A DNA stretch of 52,735 nt from an uncultured Erysipelotrichaceae bacterium (GCA_902800945.1 CADCFX010000008.1:1-52735), one strand, 5' to 3'. Counted from the stretch's first letter, positions 41,555 through 50,953 are shown. Translations and numbers: made by a program. The notes: generated from the letters alone by a model not told the origin.

Positions 41555-43608
41555 TTTACCATTCCTTTCTGCGCAGCTTCCTCTAATTTGAAAACAGTAA
41601 AGTTTTCGATATTATTATGATGAGAAATATATATAATAGTAGTTTCAGATAAAAAATCTATTAATTGTTTCATGATACTTTTTTCAGTTCTTGCATCAAC
41701 CTCGTTCAAGGCTTCATCTAAAATTAGTATTGGAGGTTTGTCAATAACCGCTCTAGCTAATACTATTCTTTGCCTCTCACCACCAGATATATTAGCGCCT
41801 CCATCTACAATTAGAGTATTTAACCTCAATTCTTTTTTATCTAACACCTCATCTAGTTTTGTTATTCTTAAAATACTATTTATATAATCCATCGAATACT
41901 CTTTGTCAAAAATGATATTATCTCTAATCGTTCCAGTGAAAAGACTTTCTCTTTGTGAAACATATCTAATATTTTTCCTAATAGTAGCCAAACTATAATC
42001 TTTTATATTAATACCATTAATTAAGATATCTCCAGTATAGTTCTCGATGTTTCTATTCAATAATTGTAACAAAGTTGATTTTCCTATTCCGCTTTTACCT
42101 CGAATTAATAATCTTTCTCCTTTATTAATATTCAAATTTATATTATTTAACGTTTTATGATAATCATTATATGAATAGGAAATGTTAATAAATGAGATTA
42201 AACCATTACTAAAATCATTATCTTCACCAATTTTTTCGCAATCAATACCTGTTATCTCTTTTAATTTAATAATAGCTAGTTTAATCGAACATATTTTGGG
42301 AATGCTATCAACTATATCTGTAATTGGGCCAAATATGTATGATAGAACAGTATTAAAGGTAATTAATTCAACTATTCTAATATGGCCAGACTTTATCAAA
42401 TAAAAGCCATAGGTATTTATAGCAAATAAACCAATTTCGTAAATAAAACTTCGTAAAAACAAGTAATTGTTTATTAATTTAGCATAAGAAAAACTACTAT
42501 TCTTTAATTCAAAAAACATTTTCTGGATTTTATCTAAAACAAAACCCCCGATATTAAGATTTTTTATAGAAACTATCCTTTCTATATTTTCTCCTAAGGA
42601 AGCATTAAAATCAGTCTCTAAATCAATAATATCATTTGTCCTTTTATATATAACAGGAACGGCTATTGAGGAGATTAAAATATATAATAATATTAAGAAT
42701 ACTACCACAAAGAATAAACGACCATTTATAAATAAAAGAACATATATAGAACAAGCTATCAAAAAAAATTCTAGAATCATAGAGACTAAGACATTTGCTA
42801 TTAAGTCCTTAATTTCCTTAATTTCATTAATTCTAGTCAATATTTCGCCAGTCGTTCTATTACGAATAATATCTAAAGGGAGATTAAAAAAATGGTTAAT
42901 AAAAGATAGAGTGAGAGAAGCGTCTATCCTTTTATTAAAAACTATCTGCCAATAATTCTTTTTCTTGATAACTAAGTTTTTAAGAATTGTAGCAATAAGA
43001 AAAAAACAACTAATATAAACAAAACTATCAGTAATATTATCACCATTGGAAAAAGCAAATTGCCAATACATAGCTAATATTAAAGAAAGGAGCGCAATAC
43101 CAATACTATCAAATAACAATTTGCAAAATAATTCCTTTTCTTGGCCAATAATACTCAAAACAGAATTGATAAAACCGCCATTAAAATGTTCGTGAATTAT
43201 TCTTTTATAAGGCCTTAGCACAAGTATAATACCATCCCATTCTTTTTCAAAATCACTAAGTCTAACTCTTTTAAAACCTTCAGCAGGATCCATAACTATT
43301 ATTTTGTCTTTTTTAACCTTATAAATCACCACAAAGTGTTCATAGCCCCTCTTTGTTAAAATATGTGCTATAACTGGTAACTTTAGATCGTTATCTAGAA
43401 TACTTATCTTTTTGCCGTAACCATCTAACCCATATTTTCTGGCTGCCATAATAATATTGAAAGCGGTTGTTCCGTTATTGTTAATCTTTGTATCTAATCT
43501 TATTTTTTCTAAATTTACATTTCCTTCATAATATCGCAGAATAGAAAGAAGGCAACAAGGGCCACAATCTCTCGTATCGCGTTGTTTAACAAATAGTTTT
43601 TTCTTCAA
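41548..43608 (-). CDS. Peptidase-containing ABC transporter (C39 peptidase, bacteriocin exporter)
   Basis: Exporter of 686 residues (TTG start) that removes double-glycine leaders and exports the peptides. C39 domain: catalytic Cys15 in RDTRDCGPCCLLSILRYY, His91 in YEHFVVI, Asp107 in VMDPAEG. About six membrane helices follow (roughly 150-430). The ATPase has Walker A GKSGIGKST, signature NISGGERQRI, Walker B ILILDEALNEVD and H-loop YISHH. The TTG is chosen because GGGGG lies just before it; the in-frame ATG at 43626 has no site and would overlap it. No HlyD-type accessory gene is in the operon. Confidence 0.93.
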   Translation of the reverse strand: MKKKLFVKQRDTRDCGPCCLLSILRYYEGNVNLEKIRLDTKINNNGTTAFNIIMAARKYGLDGYGKKISILDNDLKLPVIAHILTKRGYEHFVVIYKVKKDKIIVMDPAEGFKRVRLSDFEKEWDGIILVLRPYKRIIHEHFNGGFINSVLSIIGQEKELFCKLLFDSIGIALLSLILAMYWQFAFSNGDNITDSFVYISCFFLIATILKNLVIKKKNYWQIVFNKRIDASLTLSFINHFFNLPLDIIRNRTTGEILTRINEIKEIKDLIANVLVSMILEFFLIACSIYVLLFINGRLFFVVVFLILLYILISSIAVPVIYKRTNDIIDLETDFNASLGENIERIVSIKNLNIGGFVLDKIQKMFFELKNSSFSYAKLINNYLFLRSFIYEIGLFAINTYGFYLIKSGHIRIVELITFNTVLSYIFGPITDIVDSIPKICSIKLAIIKLKEITGIDCEKIGEDNDFSNGLISFINISYSYNDYHKTLNNINLNINKGERLLIRGKSGIGKSTLLQLLNRNIENYTGDILINGINIKDYSLATIRKNIRYVSQRESLFTGTIRDNIIFDKEYSMDYINSILRITKLDEVLDKKELRLNTLIVDGGANISGGERQRIVLARAVIDKPPILILDEALNEVDARTEKSIMKQLIDFLSETTIIYISHHNNIENFTVFKLEEAAQKGMVKC

Positions 43609-43719
43609 TAATATTTCCCCCTTCATAATATATTTTAGCTATTGATAATCATTTTCCTTTTTTTTATCAAAAATATGATATAATGAATAATATAAGATGA
43701 TTCTAGAGGAGAGTGTAGT

Positions 43720-44694
43720 ATGAGAAAGAAAAATGGTTTTATTTCAATGTCAATTATTTATTCTTTTTTCACGGTATTTATTTTAGTATCGACCTCATTG
43801 TTGTTAATATACTCTAATAATTTGGCTATAGTTAAATCGGTTAACAAAGAAATAAAAGAAGACCTAACCACAAAAGGTAATAAATCATTAATGGTTTTTC
43901 AAAACTTAATTGCCGATGGTAGCTTTGAAAAAGTTTCTGAAAATTGGAAGATAAGACCAGATACCCCCCCTCCTGTATTTAATGAGCAGAAATACTATGG
44001 ATCATATTCATTAGGATTTGTACAGAATAGTACATATAGCTATGTTCAATCAATTAACACAATAGATATGATAAAAGACCATTATTATTATATATCACGT
44101 ATTTATCTTGCTTTTAACAACATACCATCATCTTCGTTAACGTTTAAGCTGATTCCTGCAACCAATGGTGACTTTAGCGATGCGAATGGATTTGACATAC
44201 TTGAAAATGCCTATGGAATAATGGCATCCTCAAGTTGTACTACCACTTCAACTGATACAGACTGTTTATACGGAAATAGAAGTATTAATAGAGAAAGAAT
44301 AAGATATCAATCTGGATTCTGCCTAGGGATAAATGGCCGTTGCAATCCAGATGAATCCGAAGCTGAAGCATCGCAAACTACAGCTAATACTTTTGAAAGC
44401 GGGATATTCAAATATACTGAACCTAATAAAACCTATAAAATTTTACTAGGTGCCGATTATACTGGCCATGATTTGGGAACTGGAATATCTCCGCGTTATT
44501 ATACAGACGGATATATGTTAATCGATTTAACAGTTGCTCTTCAATTAAATGAAGAAAAAACTAATAAATTATTTAATGGTCAAGATAATACCAATGGATA
44601 TCGAATTGGCGCCGGGAAAATAGATGAATTGCTAGACGGCAGGTTTATTGAAGACCAAAAAATAATCCCTATTAATAAACTAGAATTAGAATAA
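43720..44694 (+). CDS. Pilin-like N-terminus with CBM-like surface domain
   Basis: Protein of 324 residues. The N-terminus MRKKNGFISMSIIYSFFTVFI resembles a prepilin leader (G|F), but +5 is Ser where Glu is usual. From residue 65, NLIADGSFEKVSENWKI, then YYGSYSLGF, resembles a CBM4/9-type jelly-roll that binds glycans. The C-terminal part is not recognised. TATAAT upstream (near 43678) and SD GGAGAGTG. It is divergent from the exporter and is the last accessory gene before rpsU. Confidence 0.65.
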   Translation: MRKKNGFISMSIIYSFFTVFILVSTSLLLIYSNNLAIVKSVNKEIKEDLTTKGNKSLMVFQNLIADGSFEKVSENWKIRPDTPPPVFNEQKYYGSYSLGFVQNSTYSYVQSINTIDMIKDHYYYISRIYLAFNNIPSSSLTFKLIPATNGDFSDANGFDILENAYGIMASSSCTTTSTDTDCLYGNRSINRERIRYQSGFCLGINGRCNPDESEAEASQTTANTFESGIFKYTEPNKTYKILLGADYTGHDLGTGISPRYYTDGYMLIDLTVALQLNEEKTNKLFNGQDNTNGYRIGAGKIDELLDGRFIEDQKIIPINKLELE

Positions 44695-44717
44695 AGTGCA
44701 CGAAGTGCGCTTTTTTT
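44693..44717 (+). terminator. Terminator
   Basis: AAAGTGCAC/GTGCGCTTT stem (one G-U) at the stop codon, followed by Ts. Confidence 0.8.
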
Positions 44718-44727
44718 AGTATTTTCC

Positions 44728-44756
44728 TTGTCAAACTTGTCTTCTGGTGCTATAAT
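44728..44756 (+). promoter_or_regulatory. Promoter of rpsU
   Basis: TTGTCA, 17-bp spacer, TATAAT. Confidence 0.75.
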
Positions 44757-44797
44757 CATTAATAGCTACGAAAAGCTGACGAAGGGAGGGAGATAAA

Positions 44798-44986
44798 ATG
44801 ACTAAGGTAGTTGTCCAAAATGGTAACATTGATAGCGCTTTAAGAAAGTTTAAGGTAAAAGTTGCTAGAAGTGGTGTCCCTTCTGAATTGAAAAAAAGAA
44901 AATGTTATGATAAACCAGGCGTTAAAAGACGTAAGGCGAAAGAAGAAATGATTAGAAACTCTCGTAAACGTAGAAGAAATGATTAA
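44798..44986 (+). CDS. rpsU: Ribosomal protein S21
   Basis: Very basic 62-residue protein of the small subunit, VVVQNGNIDSALRKFK...KCYDKPGVKRRKAKEE, ending KRRRND. SD GGGAGGGAGAT. It is followed at once by yqeY, the usual gene order. Confidence 0.95.
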   Translation: MTKVVVQNGNIDSALRKFKVKVARSGVPSELKKRKCYDKPGVKRRKAKEEMIRNSRKRRRND

Positions 44987-45003
44987 TGGATGGTGAAGTT
45001 GTT

Positions 45004-45447
45004 ATGACAATGATGGAAGTAGTAACTAATGATTTAACCGCTGCTATGAAAGAACAAGATAAGTTTACTTTATCTGTACTTAGAATGTTAAAAAGTGCTT
45101 TACAATTAGAAAAGATAAGTAAGAAACATGACTTAGATGATAATGAAGTTATTGCGGTAATAAAAAAGCAAGTTAAAACAAGAAAAGATAGCATAGTTGA
45201 ATTTGAAAAGTTCAATAAAACAGAAGAAGTTGAAAAACTAAATAAAGAGATAGAAGTATTAACTAAATATCTACCTCCTGAATTATCTAAAGAAGAACTA
45301 GAGAAAGCTCTAGACGAAATATTTGCCGAAGTAAAGCCTGAAAGTATTAAAGACATGGGTAAAATAATGAAAGCGGTATCCAGTAAGTTAGGAAACTCAG
45401 CAGATATGTCTTTGGTTAGTTCTTTAGTAAAAGAAAAATTAAGTTAG
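45004..45447 (+). CDS. yqeY: YqeY/GatB-like protein
   Basis: Protein of 147 residues, all alpha-helical, related to the tail of GatB. The N-terminal EVVTNDLTAAMKEQDKFTLSVLRML and the VIAVIKKQVKTRKDSI, YLPPELSKEEL motifs are conserved. The ATG after GGTGAAG is preferred to the one six codons upstream, which would overlap rpsU. The function is thought to be linked to translation or aminoacyl-tRNA amidation. Confidence 0.9.
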   Translation: MTMMEVVTNDLTAAMKEQDKFTLSVLRMLKSALQLEKISKKHDLDDNEVIAVIKKQVKTRKDSIVEFEKFNKTEEVEKLNKEIEVLTKYLPPELSKEELEKALDEIFAEVKPESIKDMGKIMKAVSSKLGNSADMSLVSSLVKEKLS

Positions 45448-45463
45448 GCATTAAGCCTTTTTT
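45444..45463 (+). terminator. Weak terminator
   Basis: AGGC/GCCT stem with a 5-nt loop, then Ts. Confidence 0.5.
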
Positions 45464-45523
45464 CTTTGGTACTTTAAAAAAGTACGAAAACATAGTAAAA
45501 TTATGGTGTTGGAAGTGATTATA

Positions 45524-46150
45524 ATGGGAAATTTATCTCCTTTTCATAGCACTCTTAAATGGGCCCTTGAATCCACTTGGCCTATGTTAACCCTCTTTAT
45601 TGTTATTATAATGATAAGTCGCATTTCATATATAATCATAAATAAAAAGAAGGTTGTGTTATATAAAGATGTTTTTATATTGCTAAGCATATTATATTTG
45701 TTAATGCTATATTTTATGTTATTAAGTACTGAGTATTCTACCTCAGGTGTAAATCTACATATATTTAGAGAAATGAGTAGATATAGTATAGGATCCAAAT
45801 CATTCTTTTATAATGTAATGGGGAATATAGCTTTATTTGTTCCATTTGGCTTCATCCTATCATACTTTATCAAAGCTAATAAAATTAGACATGTTATAAT
45901 TCCTAGCTTTGTAGTAAGTTTTTCTGCAGAAATTATTCAATATCAAATAGGTAGAGCTTTTGATGTGGATGATATAATATTAAATACAACCGGCGCTTTA
46001 ATTGGCTTTATGATATATATTAGCCTTAGAGAAATAAAACATAAATTGCCGGAATTTTTGCAAAAAAACTGGTTTTATAACACTTTATCAATTATACTAT
46101 TAGCTGGCGTAATAATGCTAATAGTAAGCATATGGTTGGTGAAATTATGA
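45524..46150 (+). CDS. VanZ-family membrane protein
   Basis: Protein of 208 residues with about five hydrophobic helices. VMGNIALFVPFGFIL, SAEIIQYQIGRAFDVDDIILNTTGALIGF is the VanZ signature. Some homologues give low-level teicoplanin resistance; most have no known role. The ATG seven codons into the frame has GGAAGTGATTATA in front. Its TGA stop overlaps the ybeY start (ATGA). Confidence 0.88.
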   Translation: MGNLSPFHSTLKWALESTWPMLTLFIVIIMISRISYIIINKKKVVLYKDVFILLSILYLLMLYFMLLSTEYSTSGVNLHIFREMSRYSIGSKSFFYNVMGNIALFVPFGFILSYFIKANKIRHVIIPSFVVSFSAEIIQYQIGRAFDVDDIILNTTGALIGFMIYISLREIKHKLPEFLQKNWFYNTLSIILLAGVIMLIVSIWLVKL

Positions 46151-46587
46151 ATGATATTACGATAGTAGATAATGATTTGTATAAAGATTATGATTACTTG
46201 GAAGATGTATTAGAATATACCCTTAAACACGAAAAAGTTACTAATGCCATTTTTTCCATAGTATTCGTCGATGATGAAGAAATACACCGTATTAATAGAG
46301 AATATCGCAATGTAGATAGAGTTACAGATGTTATTTCGTTTGCATTTGAAGATAATCAGGATGTGCGTTATAATAATATCAGAATACTAGGAGATATATA
46401 CATATGCATACCCCAAATGAAAAGACAAGCCGTTTCGTTTGGGCATAGTGAAAAAAGAGAACTTGCTTTTCTAAGCGTTCATGGTTTATTACACTTATTA
46501 GGTTATGACCATATGACAAAAGATGAAGAAAAGAAAATGTTTGAGTTACAGGAGCTGATATTAAATGCCAAAAATATCAAGAGATGA
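46147..46587 (+). CDS. ybeY: Endoribonuclease YbeY
   Basis: Zinc-dependent rRNA-processing/quality-control protein of 146 residues. The metal site is HGLLHLLGYDHMTKDEEKKM (three His). DRVTDVISFAF is conserved upstream. The start overlaps the preceding stop (ATGA) and follows GGTGA. It is the head of a ybeY-dgkA-era block with overlapping genes. Confidence 0.95.
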   Translation: MNDITIVDNDLYKDYDYLEDVLEYTLKHEKVTNAIFSIVFVDDEEIHRINREYRNVDRVTDVISFAFEDNQDVRYNNIRILGDIYICIPQMKRQAVSFGHSEKRELAFLSVHGLLHLLGYDHMTKDEEKKMFELQELILNAKNIKR

Positions 46588-46972
46588 TATCAAAAAGAGG
46601 GGATTTGGTCGTTTTGCCAAGAGTTTTAAATACTCATTAGATGGGCTGATATATGCCTATAAATACGAGCAAAGTATGCTAATACATGTAATAGCAACAA
46701 TCTTTGTTATTATAGCAAACATAGTATTACAAATATCCCCAACCGAATGGTTAATCACTTTTATAGCTATAGGCATGGTATTAGCCGCTGAATTATTTAA
46801 TACTGCCATTGAAGCTGTTGTTGATTTAGTAACTTTAGAAATTCATCCTTTAGCCAAAATAGCTAAAGATTGCGGCAGCGCCGCTACATTTGTTTTAGCT
46901 CTAATGGCGGGCGTAATAGGCTTCGTTATATATGTTCCACACATTATAGAAATGATAGGTATCTATGCGTAG
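46565..46972 (+). CDS. dgkA: Undecaprenol/diacylglycerol kinase DgkA
   Basis: Protein of 135 residues with a basic N-terminus and three membrane helices. AELFNTAIEAVVDLVT is the family signature, and KIAKDCGSAATFV is the second. In Gram-positives it phosphorylates undecaprenol, recycling the lipid carrier used by MraY and MurG. It overlaps ybeY by 23 bp and era by 8 bp. Confidence 0.93.
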   Translation: MPKISRDDIKKRGFGRFAKSFKYSLDGLIYAYKYEQSMLIHVIATIFVIIANIVLQISPTEWLITFIAIGMVLAAELFNTAIEAVVDLVTLEIHPLAKIAKDCGSAATFVLALMAGVIGFVIYVPHIIEMIGIYA

Positions 46973-47852
46973 CGGGTTTGTTAGCATAATAGGCCGACCT
47001 AATGTCGGCAAAAGTACACTACTTAATAGCTTAATAAATCAAAAAATAGCAATCACATCTAACAAACCGCAAACGACAAGGAACATTATCCAAGGAATAT
47101 ATAATGAAGAAGGATATCAAATAGTTTTCGTTGATACTCCAGGAATTCACAAGCCAATCAATAAACTAGGTAAAATTCTAAATAAAGAAGCTCAAAGCTT
47201 GACACAAGACGTTGATGCAATACTATTTGTTGTGGACGCTAGCGAAGGTATTGGCTCTGGAGATAAAAGAATAATTGCGGACTTAAGGAGTACCGACTCT
47301 CCCGTTTTGCTCATATTAAACAAAATAGATAAAATAAGTCGTGAAGATATCATAAAAACTATTAATGAATATCGAGATTTATACGATTTTGCAGAGATTA
47401 TTCCAATCTCGGCTCTAAAGAAAAACAACGTTGATGATTTGTTAGCTACCATAAAAAAGTATTTGACAGATAATATAAGATATTTTGATGATGATATAAT
47501 TACTTCAAGTAGTATAAGCTTTATGGCATCTGAATTTGTAAGGGAAAAACTACTTCGTATGACAGAGCAAGAGATACCTCATAGTATTACTTGCGTAACA
47601 TCTAAATTTGAAGAAAAAACAGATATTGTAAATATTACCGTAGATGTCATAGTCGATCGTGATTCTATTAAAAAAATAGTTATAGGAAAGAATGGTCAAT
47701 TACTAAAAAGTGTAGGAATAGAAGCGCGTAAAGATATAGAAGCGTTATTAGGTAAGCAAGTATACTTAGAATTATATGTTAAAACATTAAAAAACTGGCG
47801 AGATAAAGAAAAGTATTTTAGCGAGCTAGGATTTAATGAAATAGAATTATAA
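46965..47852 (+). CDS. era: GTPase Era
   Basis: 30S assembly GTPase of 295 residues. G1 GRPNVGKSTLLN, G2/G3 QTTRN, FVDTPGIHKP, G4 LNKIDK and G5 SALK are present. The C-terminal KH domain contains VIVDRDSIKKIVIGKNGQLLK, which binds the 3' end of 16S rRNA. It is followed by a terminator. Confidence 0.97.
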   Translation: MRSGFVSIIGRPNVGKSTLLNSLINQKIAITSNKPQTTRNIIQGIYNEEGYQIVFVDTPGIHKPINKLGKILNKEAQSLTQDVDAILFVVDASEGIGSGDKRIIADLRSTDSPVLLILNKIDKISREDIIKTINEYRDLYDFAEIIPISALKKNNVDDLLATIKKYLTDNIRYFDDDIITSSSISFMASEFVREKLLRMTEQEIPHSITCVTSKFEEKTDIVNITVDVIVDRDSIKKIVIGKNGQLLKSVGIEARKDIEALLGKQVYLELYVKTLKNWRDKEKYFSELGFNEIEL

Positions 47853-47878
47853 TAGCCTTATTAAGGCTATTTTTATGT
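47850..47878 (+). terminator. Terminator after era
   Basis: ATAGCCTT/AAGGCTAT with an ATT loop, then Ts. Confidence 0.8.
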
Positions 47879-47900
47879 TATAATAAAAATGTGATGGACC

Positions 47901-48632
47901 ATGATAAAAAAAATAGAGGGCATAGTTTTAACTGAAACTCCATATGGCGACAATTCAAAAATAATAAATGTTCTTACTCCCAATAATGGGTTAGTAGGGA
48001 TTATGTGCAAGGGGGTTAAATCTTTAAAAAGCCCTCTTCGCACAAAAACCGAGAAATTCACCCATGCCTTTTTTCACGTAGAATACAAAGAAAATAAATT
48101 ATCAAAGCTAATAGATATAGACATTATTAATCTATTTAAAAATGTTCGTAATAGCTTAGAACTAATTAGCTATGCGTCCTATATTACTGAACTAACATAT
48201 CAAGTATATAGACAAAACAATGATGACAATGTATACGGATTATATAAAGAAGCTTTAATAAAAATGGATAAAAACTTAAATCCAATGATATTAACCAATA
48301 TTCTTGAACTAAAATACTTAGATTTTCTTGGCGTAGGTTTAAACTTAGGTGGCTGTATAAAATGTGGAGGCAAGAAAGAAATTATCACTTTAGATCCGGA
48401 CGCTGGGGGATATATATGTAAGAATTGTTACGAAAATCAAAGAATAATGAGTAAAAAAACTATAATAATGCTAAGAAGATATTACTTGATAGATATGACT
48501 AGTATTACTAGTATTAACATTAATCCTGAAATAGCCGAAGAAATAAATTATTTTCTAAATAGATACTACGAAAGATATACCGGTTTATATCTTAAAAGTA
48601 AAGAATTTATAAAAGTAATTAATAGGCTTTAA
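47901..48632 (+). CDS. recO: DNA repair protein RecO
   Basis: Protein of 243 residues that loads RecA in the RecFOR pathway. An N-terminal OB fold (KIEGIVLTETPYGDNSKIINVLT) is followed by helices and a four-Cys zinc site, GGCIKCGG...YICKNC. The SD is weak (GATGG close to the ATG). It follows era and precedes uppS. Confidence 0.9.
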   Translation: MIKKIEGIVLTETPYGDNSKIINVLTPNNGLVGIMCKGVKSLKSPLRTKTEKFTHAFFHVEYKENKLSKLIDIDIINLFKNVRNSLELISYASYITELTYQVYRQNNDDNVYGLYKEALIKMDKNLNPMILTNILELKYLDFLGVGLNLGGCIKCGGKKEIITLDPDAGGYICKNCYENQRIMSKKTIIMLRRYYLIDMTSITSININPEIAEEINYFLNRYYERYTGLYLKSKEFIKVINRL

Positions 48633-48648
48633 AAGGAAGGGAGATAAA

Positions 48649-49344
48649 ATGCAAGAATTAGTTATACCTAAACATGTCGCAATCATTATTGACGGCAATG
48701 GAAGATGGGCTAAAGAAAAAGGAAAAAGTCGTTTAGAAGGCCACGATGCCGGTAATGAAAATATTAAAAAAATCAGTAAATATGCTTTAGAAAAAGGAGT
48801 AAAATATCTAAGTATCTATGCTTTTTCAACTGAAAACTTTAAAAGAAATAAAGATGAAGTAAACCACCTTATGGATTTATTTATTCTAACATTCCATAAA
48901 GAAAAAGATTTTTTTATCAAGAATAATATCAAAGTTGTCTTTTCCGGACGTGATGAACCTCTTCCTAAAAGAGTAATAAAAGCTCGTGATAAATTAACAG
49001 AACTTACTAAAGATAATACTGGAGGTACTCTGAATATGTGTTTAAACTATGGCGGCCGTGCAGAAATAGTTGATGCTACTAAAAAGATAATAGAATCTGG
49101 TTTAAAACCAGAAGAAGTAACCGAAGAAGTCTTTAGTAAATATCTCTACCAAGATTTACCAGATATTGATCTAATGATTAGAACTAGTGGAGAACTAAGA
49201 TTGAGTAATTTCTTATTATGGCAAAATTCTTATGCTGAATTTTACTTTCCTGAAGCTTACTTTCCTGACTTTTCTACAGAAGACTTTGATAAAGCTATCA
49301 TAGAATATAATAAAAGAGATAGAAGATTTGGTAATGCTAAATAA
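48649..49344 (+). CDS. uppS: Undecaprenyl pyrophosphate synthase UppS
   Basis: cis-Prenyltransferase of 231 residues that makes the C55 lipid carrier. PKHVAIIIDGNGRWAKEKG has the catalytic Asp; YLSIYAFSTENFKR and LMIRTSGELRLSNFLLWQ (with a C-terminal Glu/Arg pattern) are conserved. It feeds the MraY/MurG pathway encoded elsewhere in the window. SD GGAAGGGAGAT. Confidence 0.97.
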   Translation: MQELVIPKHVAIIIDGNGRWAKEKGKSRLEGHDAGNENIKKISKYALEKGVKYLSIYAFSTENFKRNKDEVNHLMDLFILTFHKEKDFFIKNNIKVVFSGRDEPLPKRVIKARDKLTELTKDNTGGTLNMCLNYGGRAEIVDATKKIIESGLKPEEVTEEVFSKYLYQDLPDIDLMIRTSGELRLSNFLLWQNSYAEFYFPEAYFPDFSTEDFDKAIIEYNKRDRRFGNAK

Positions 49345-49348
49345 TCAC

Positions 49349-49377
49349 TTGCATAAAAATTTTATTTATGATATAAA
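49349..49377 (+). promoter_or_regulatory. Promoter of the T-box-glyS unit
   Basis: TTGCAT, 17-bp spacer, TATAAA. It implies a leader of only about 130-140 nt. Confidence 0.55.
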
Positions 49378-49383
49378 TAACAC

Positions 49384-49504
49384 ATACAAGCGATGAAGGG
49401 CTTGGCAACCTGGAGCTATATAGAATTAAGAGATTTCGTCAAGAAATAAGTAGGATGGAACCACGGGTATAACTCGCTCCTACATATATTTCTTGGCGTT
49501 TTTT
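49384..49504 (+). promoter_or_regulatory. Short glycine T-box leader
   Basis: AGGATGGAACCACGGG (49452-49467) is the T-box antiterminator sequence, with TGGAACC in the bulge; TGGA fits tRNA-Gly, whose discriminator is U. ATTTC/GAAAT (49433-49445) looks like stem III. CGTCAAGAAATA (49437-49448) can pair along 12 bp with TATTTCTTGGCG (49487-49498), followed by T6: the terminator. The upstream arm is unusually short and I could not find the usual stem I loop motifs. GGC at 49399-49401 is a possible specifier. Confidence 0.7.
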
Positions 49505-49524
49505 ATTAGAAAGAAGGAGTAAAA

Positions 49525-50907
49525 ATGAGCAAAGCCAAAAACATGGAAGAATTAGTGAATTATTGTAAACAATATGGGTTCATCTTCCAAGGAAGTGAGA
49601 TTTATGGAGGTTTATCAAATACTTGGGATTACGGTTCTTTAGGAAGAGAACTAAAAGAGAACATTCGCCGTGCTTGGTGGAAAAAATTCATTCAAGAGAA
49701 TCCTAATAACTATGGTTTAGATGCAGCAATCTTAATGAATCCCGAAACTTGGGTAGCATCAGGACATGTTACAAGTTTTAACGATCCTTTAATAGATTGT
49801 AAGAAATGTAAATCTCGTCATCGCGCCGATAAACTAATCGAAGAATTTACTGAAGGTAAAGAAACTGGTGACGGTTGGGATAATGAAAAAATTGAAAAAT
49901 TCATTAAAGATAACAAAATTACTTGTCCTAAATGTGGAAGTACTGAATTTACTCCAATTCGTAAATTTAATTTATTATTTGAAACCCATATAGGTGTAAC
50001 AGAAGATTCTAAATCAAAAGTCTATCTACGAGGAGAAACTGCTCAAGGTATATTTGTTAACTTTTTAAACGTTCAAAGAAGCATGCGCGCTAAAGTACCA
50101 TTTGGTATAGGACAAACAGGGAAAAGCTTTAGAAATGAGATAACTCCTGGGAATTTCATATTTAGAACCAGAGAGTTTGAGCAAATGGAATTGGAATTTT
50201 TCTGTAAACCTAATACAGACTTAGAATGGTTCAGTTATTGGAAAAATTACTGCATCGACTGGCTAAAATCACTAGGTATAAAAAATGAAAATTTAAGATA
50301 TAGAGATCATTCAAAAGAAGAACTATCATTCTATAGTAAAGCTACAACAGATATTGAATTCCTATTCCCAATGGGATGGGGAGAATTATGGGGTATAGCA
50401 GATCGTACAGATTATGATTTAGGAGTTCATATGGAACATTCAAAACAAGATTTAAGATATCTTGATCCTGAAACAAATGAAAAATATATACCATACGTAG
50501 TAGAACCTTCACTAGGTTTAGATAGAGCTTTATTAGCTTTCCTATCAAATGCTTATGAAGTGGAGGAGCTAGAAGGGGGAGATACTAGGGAAGTGTTACA
50601 TATACATCCTTATCTTGCACCATATAAAGCGACTATATTACCATTAATAAAGAAAAAACATTCCGAAAAAGCTTTAGAATTATACACTGAATTATCAAAA
50701 TACTTTATGGTAACATATGATGAGGCTGGATCTATAGGTAAAAGATATAGACGTAGTGACGCTGTTGGTACACCGTTCTCTATCACGATTGACGATAATA
50801 CATTAGAAACAGGAACAGTTACCATTCGTGACAGAGATACAATGAGCCAAGTAACCATTCCTTTAGATGAAGTTAAGAACTACATTGAAGAAGAAGTCAA
50901 ATTCTAA
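49525..50907 (+). CDS. glyS: Glycyl-tRNA synthetase (single-chain type)
   Basis: Class II synthetase of 460 residues that joins glycine to tRNA-Gly. It is the homodimeric, single-chain type, not the alpha/beta form. [16 protein letters not shown] is the N-terminal start of the core. CKKCKSRHR and CPKCGS form a zinc site. [20 protein letters not shown] is motif 2, and [14 protein letters not shown] is motif 3. It is preceded by a T-box and SD AAGGAG. Confidence 0.97.
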   Translation: MSKAKNMEELVNYCKQYGFIFQGSEIYGGLSNTWDYGSLGRELKENIRRAWWKKFIQENPNNYGLDAAILMNPETWVASGHVTSFNDPLIDCKKCKSRHRADKLIEEFTEGKETGDGWDNEKIEKFIKDNKITCPKCGSTEFTPIRKFNLLFETHIGVTEDSKSKVYLRGETAQGIFVNFLNVQRSMRAKVPFGIGQTGKSFRNEITPGNFIFRTREFEQMELEFFCKPNTDLEWFSYWKNYCIDWLKSLGIKNENLRYRDHSKEELSFYSKATTDIEFLFPMGWGELWGIADRTDYDLGVHMEHSKQDLRYLDPETNEKYIPYVVEPSLGLDRALLAFLSNAYEVEELEGGDTREVLHIHPYLAPYKATILPLIKKKHSEKALELYTELSKYFMVTYDEAGSIGKRYRRSDAVGTPFSITIDDNTLETGTVTIRDRDTMSQVTIPLDEVKNYIEEEVKF

Positions 50908-50924
50908 AAAAGATAAGAAAGCCA

Positions 50925-50953
50925 TTGAATATTTATCCATAATTAGATATAAT
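50925..50953 (+). promoter_or_regulatory. Promoter of sepF-divIVA
   Basis: TTGAAT, 17-bp spacer, TATAAT. Confidence 0.65.

Noticed and set aside
43609-43626. ATG start for the C39 exporter
   Set aside because: This ATG lacks a ribosome-binding site and GGGGG sits just before the TTG at 43608.
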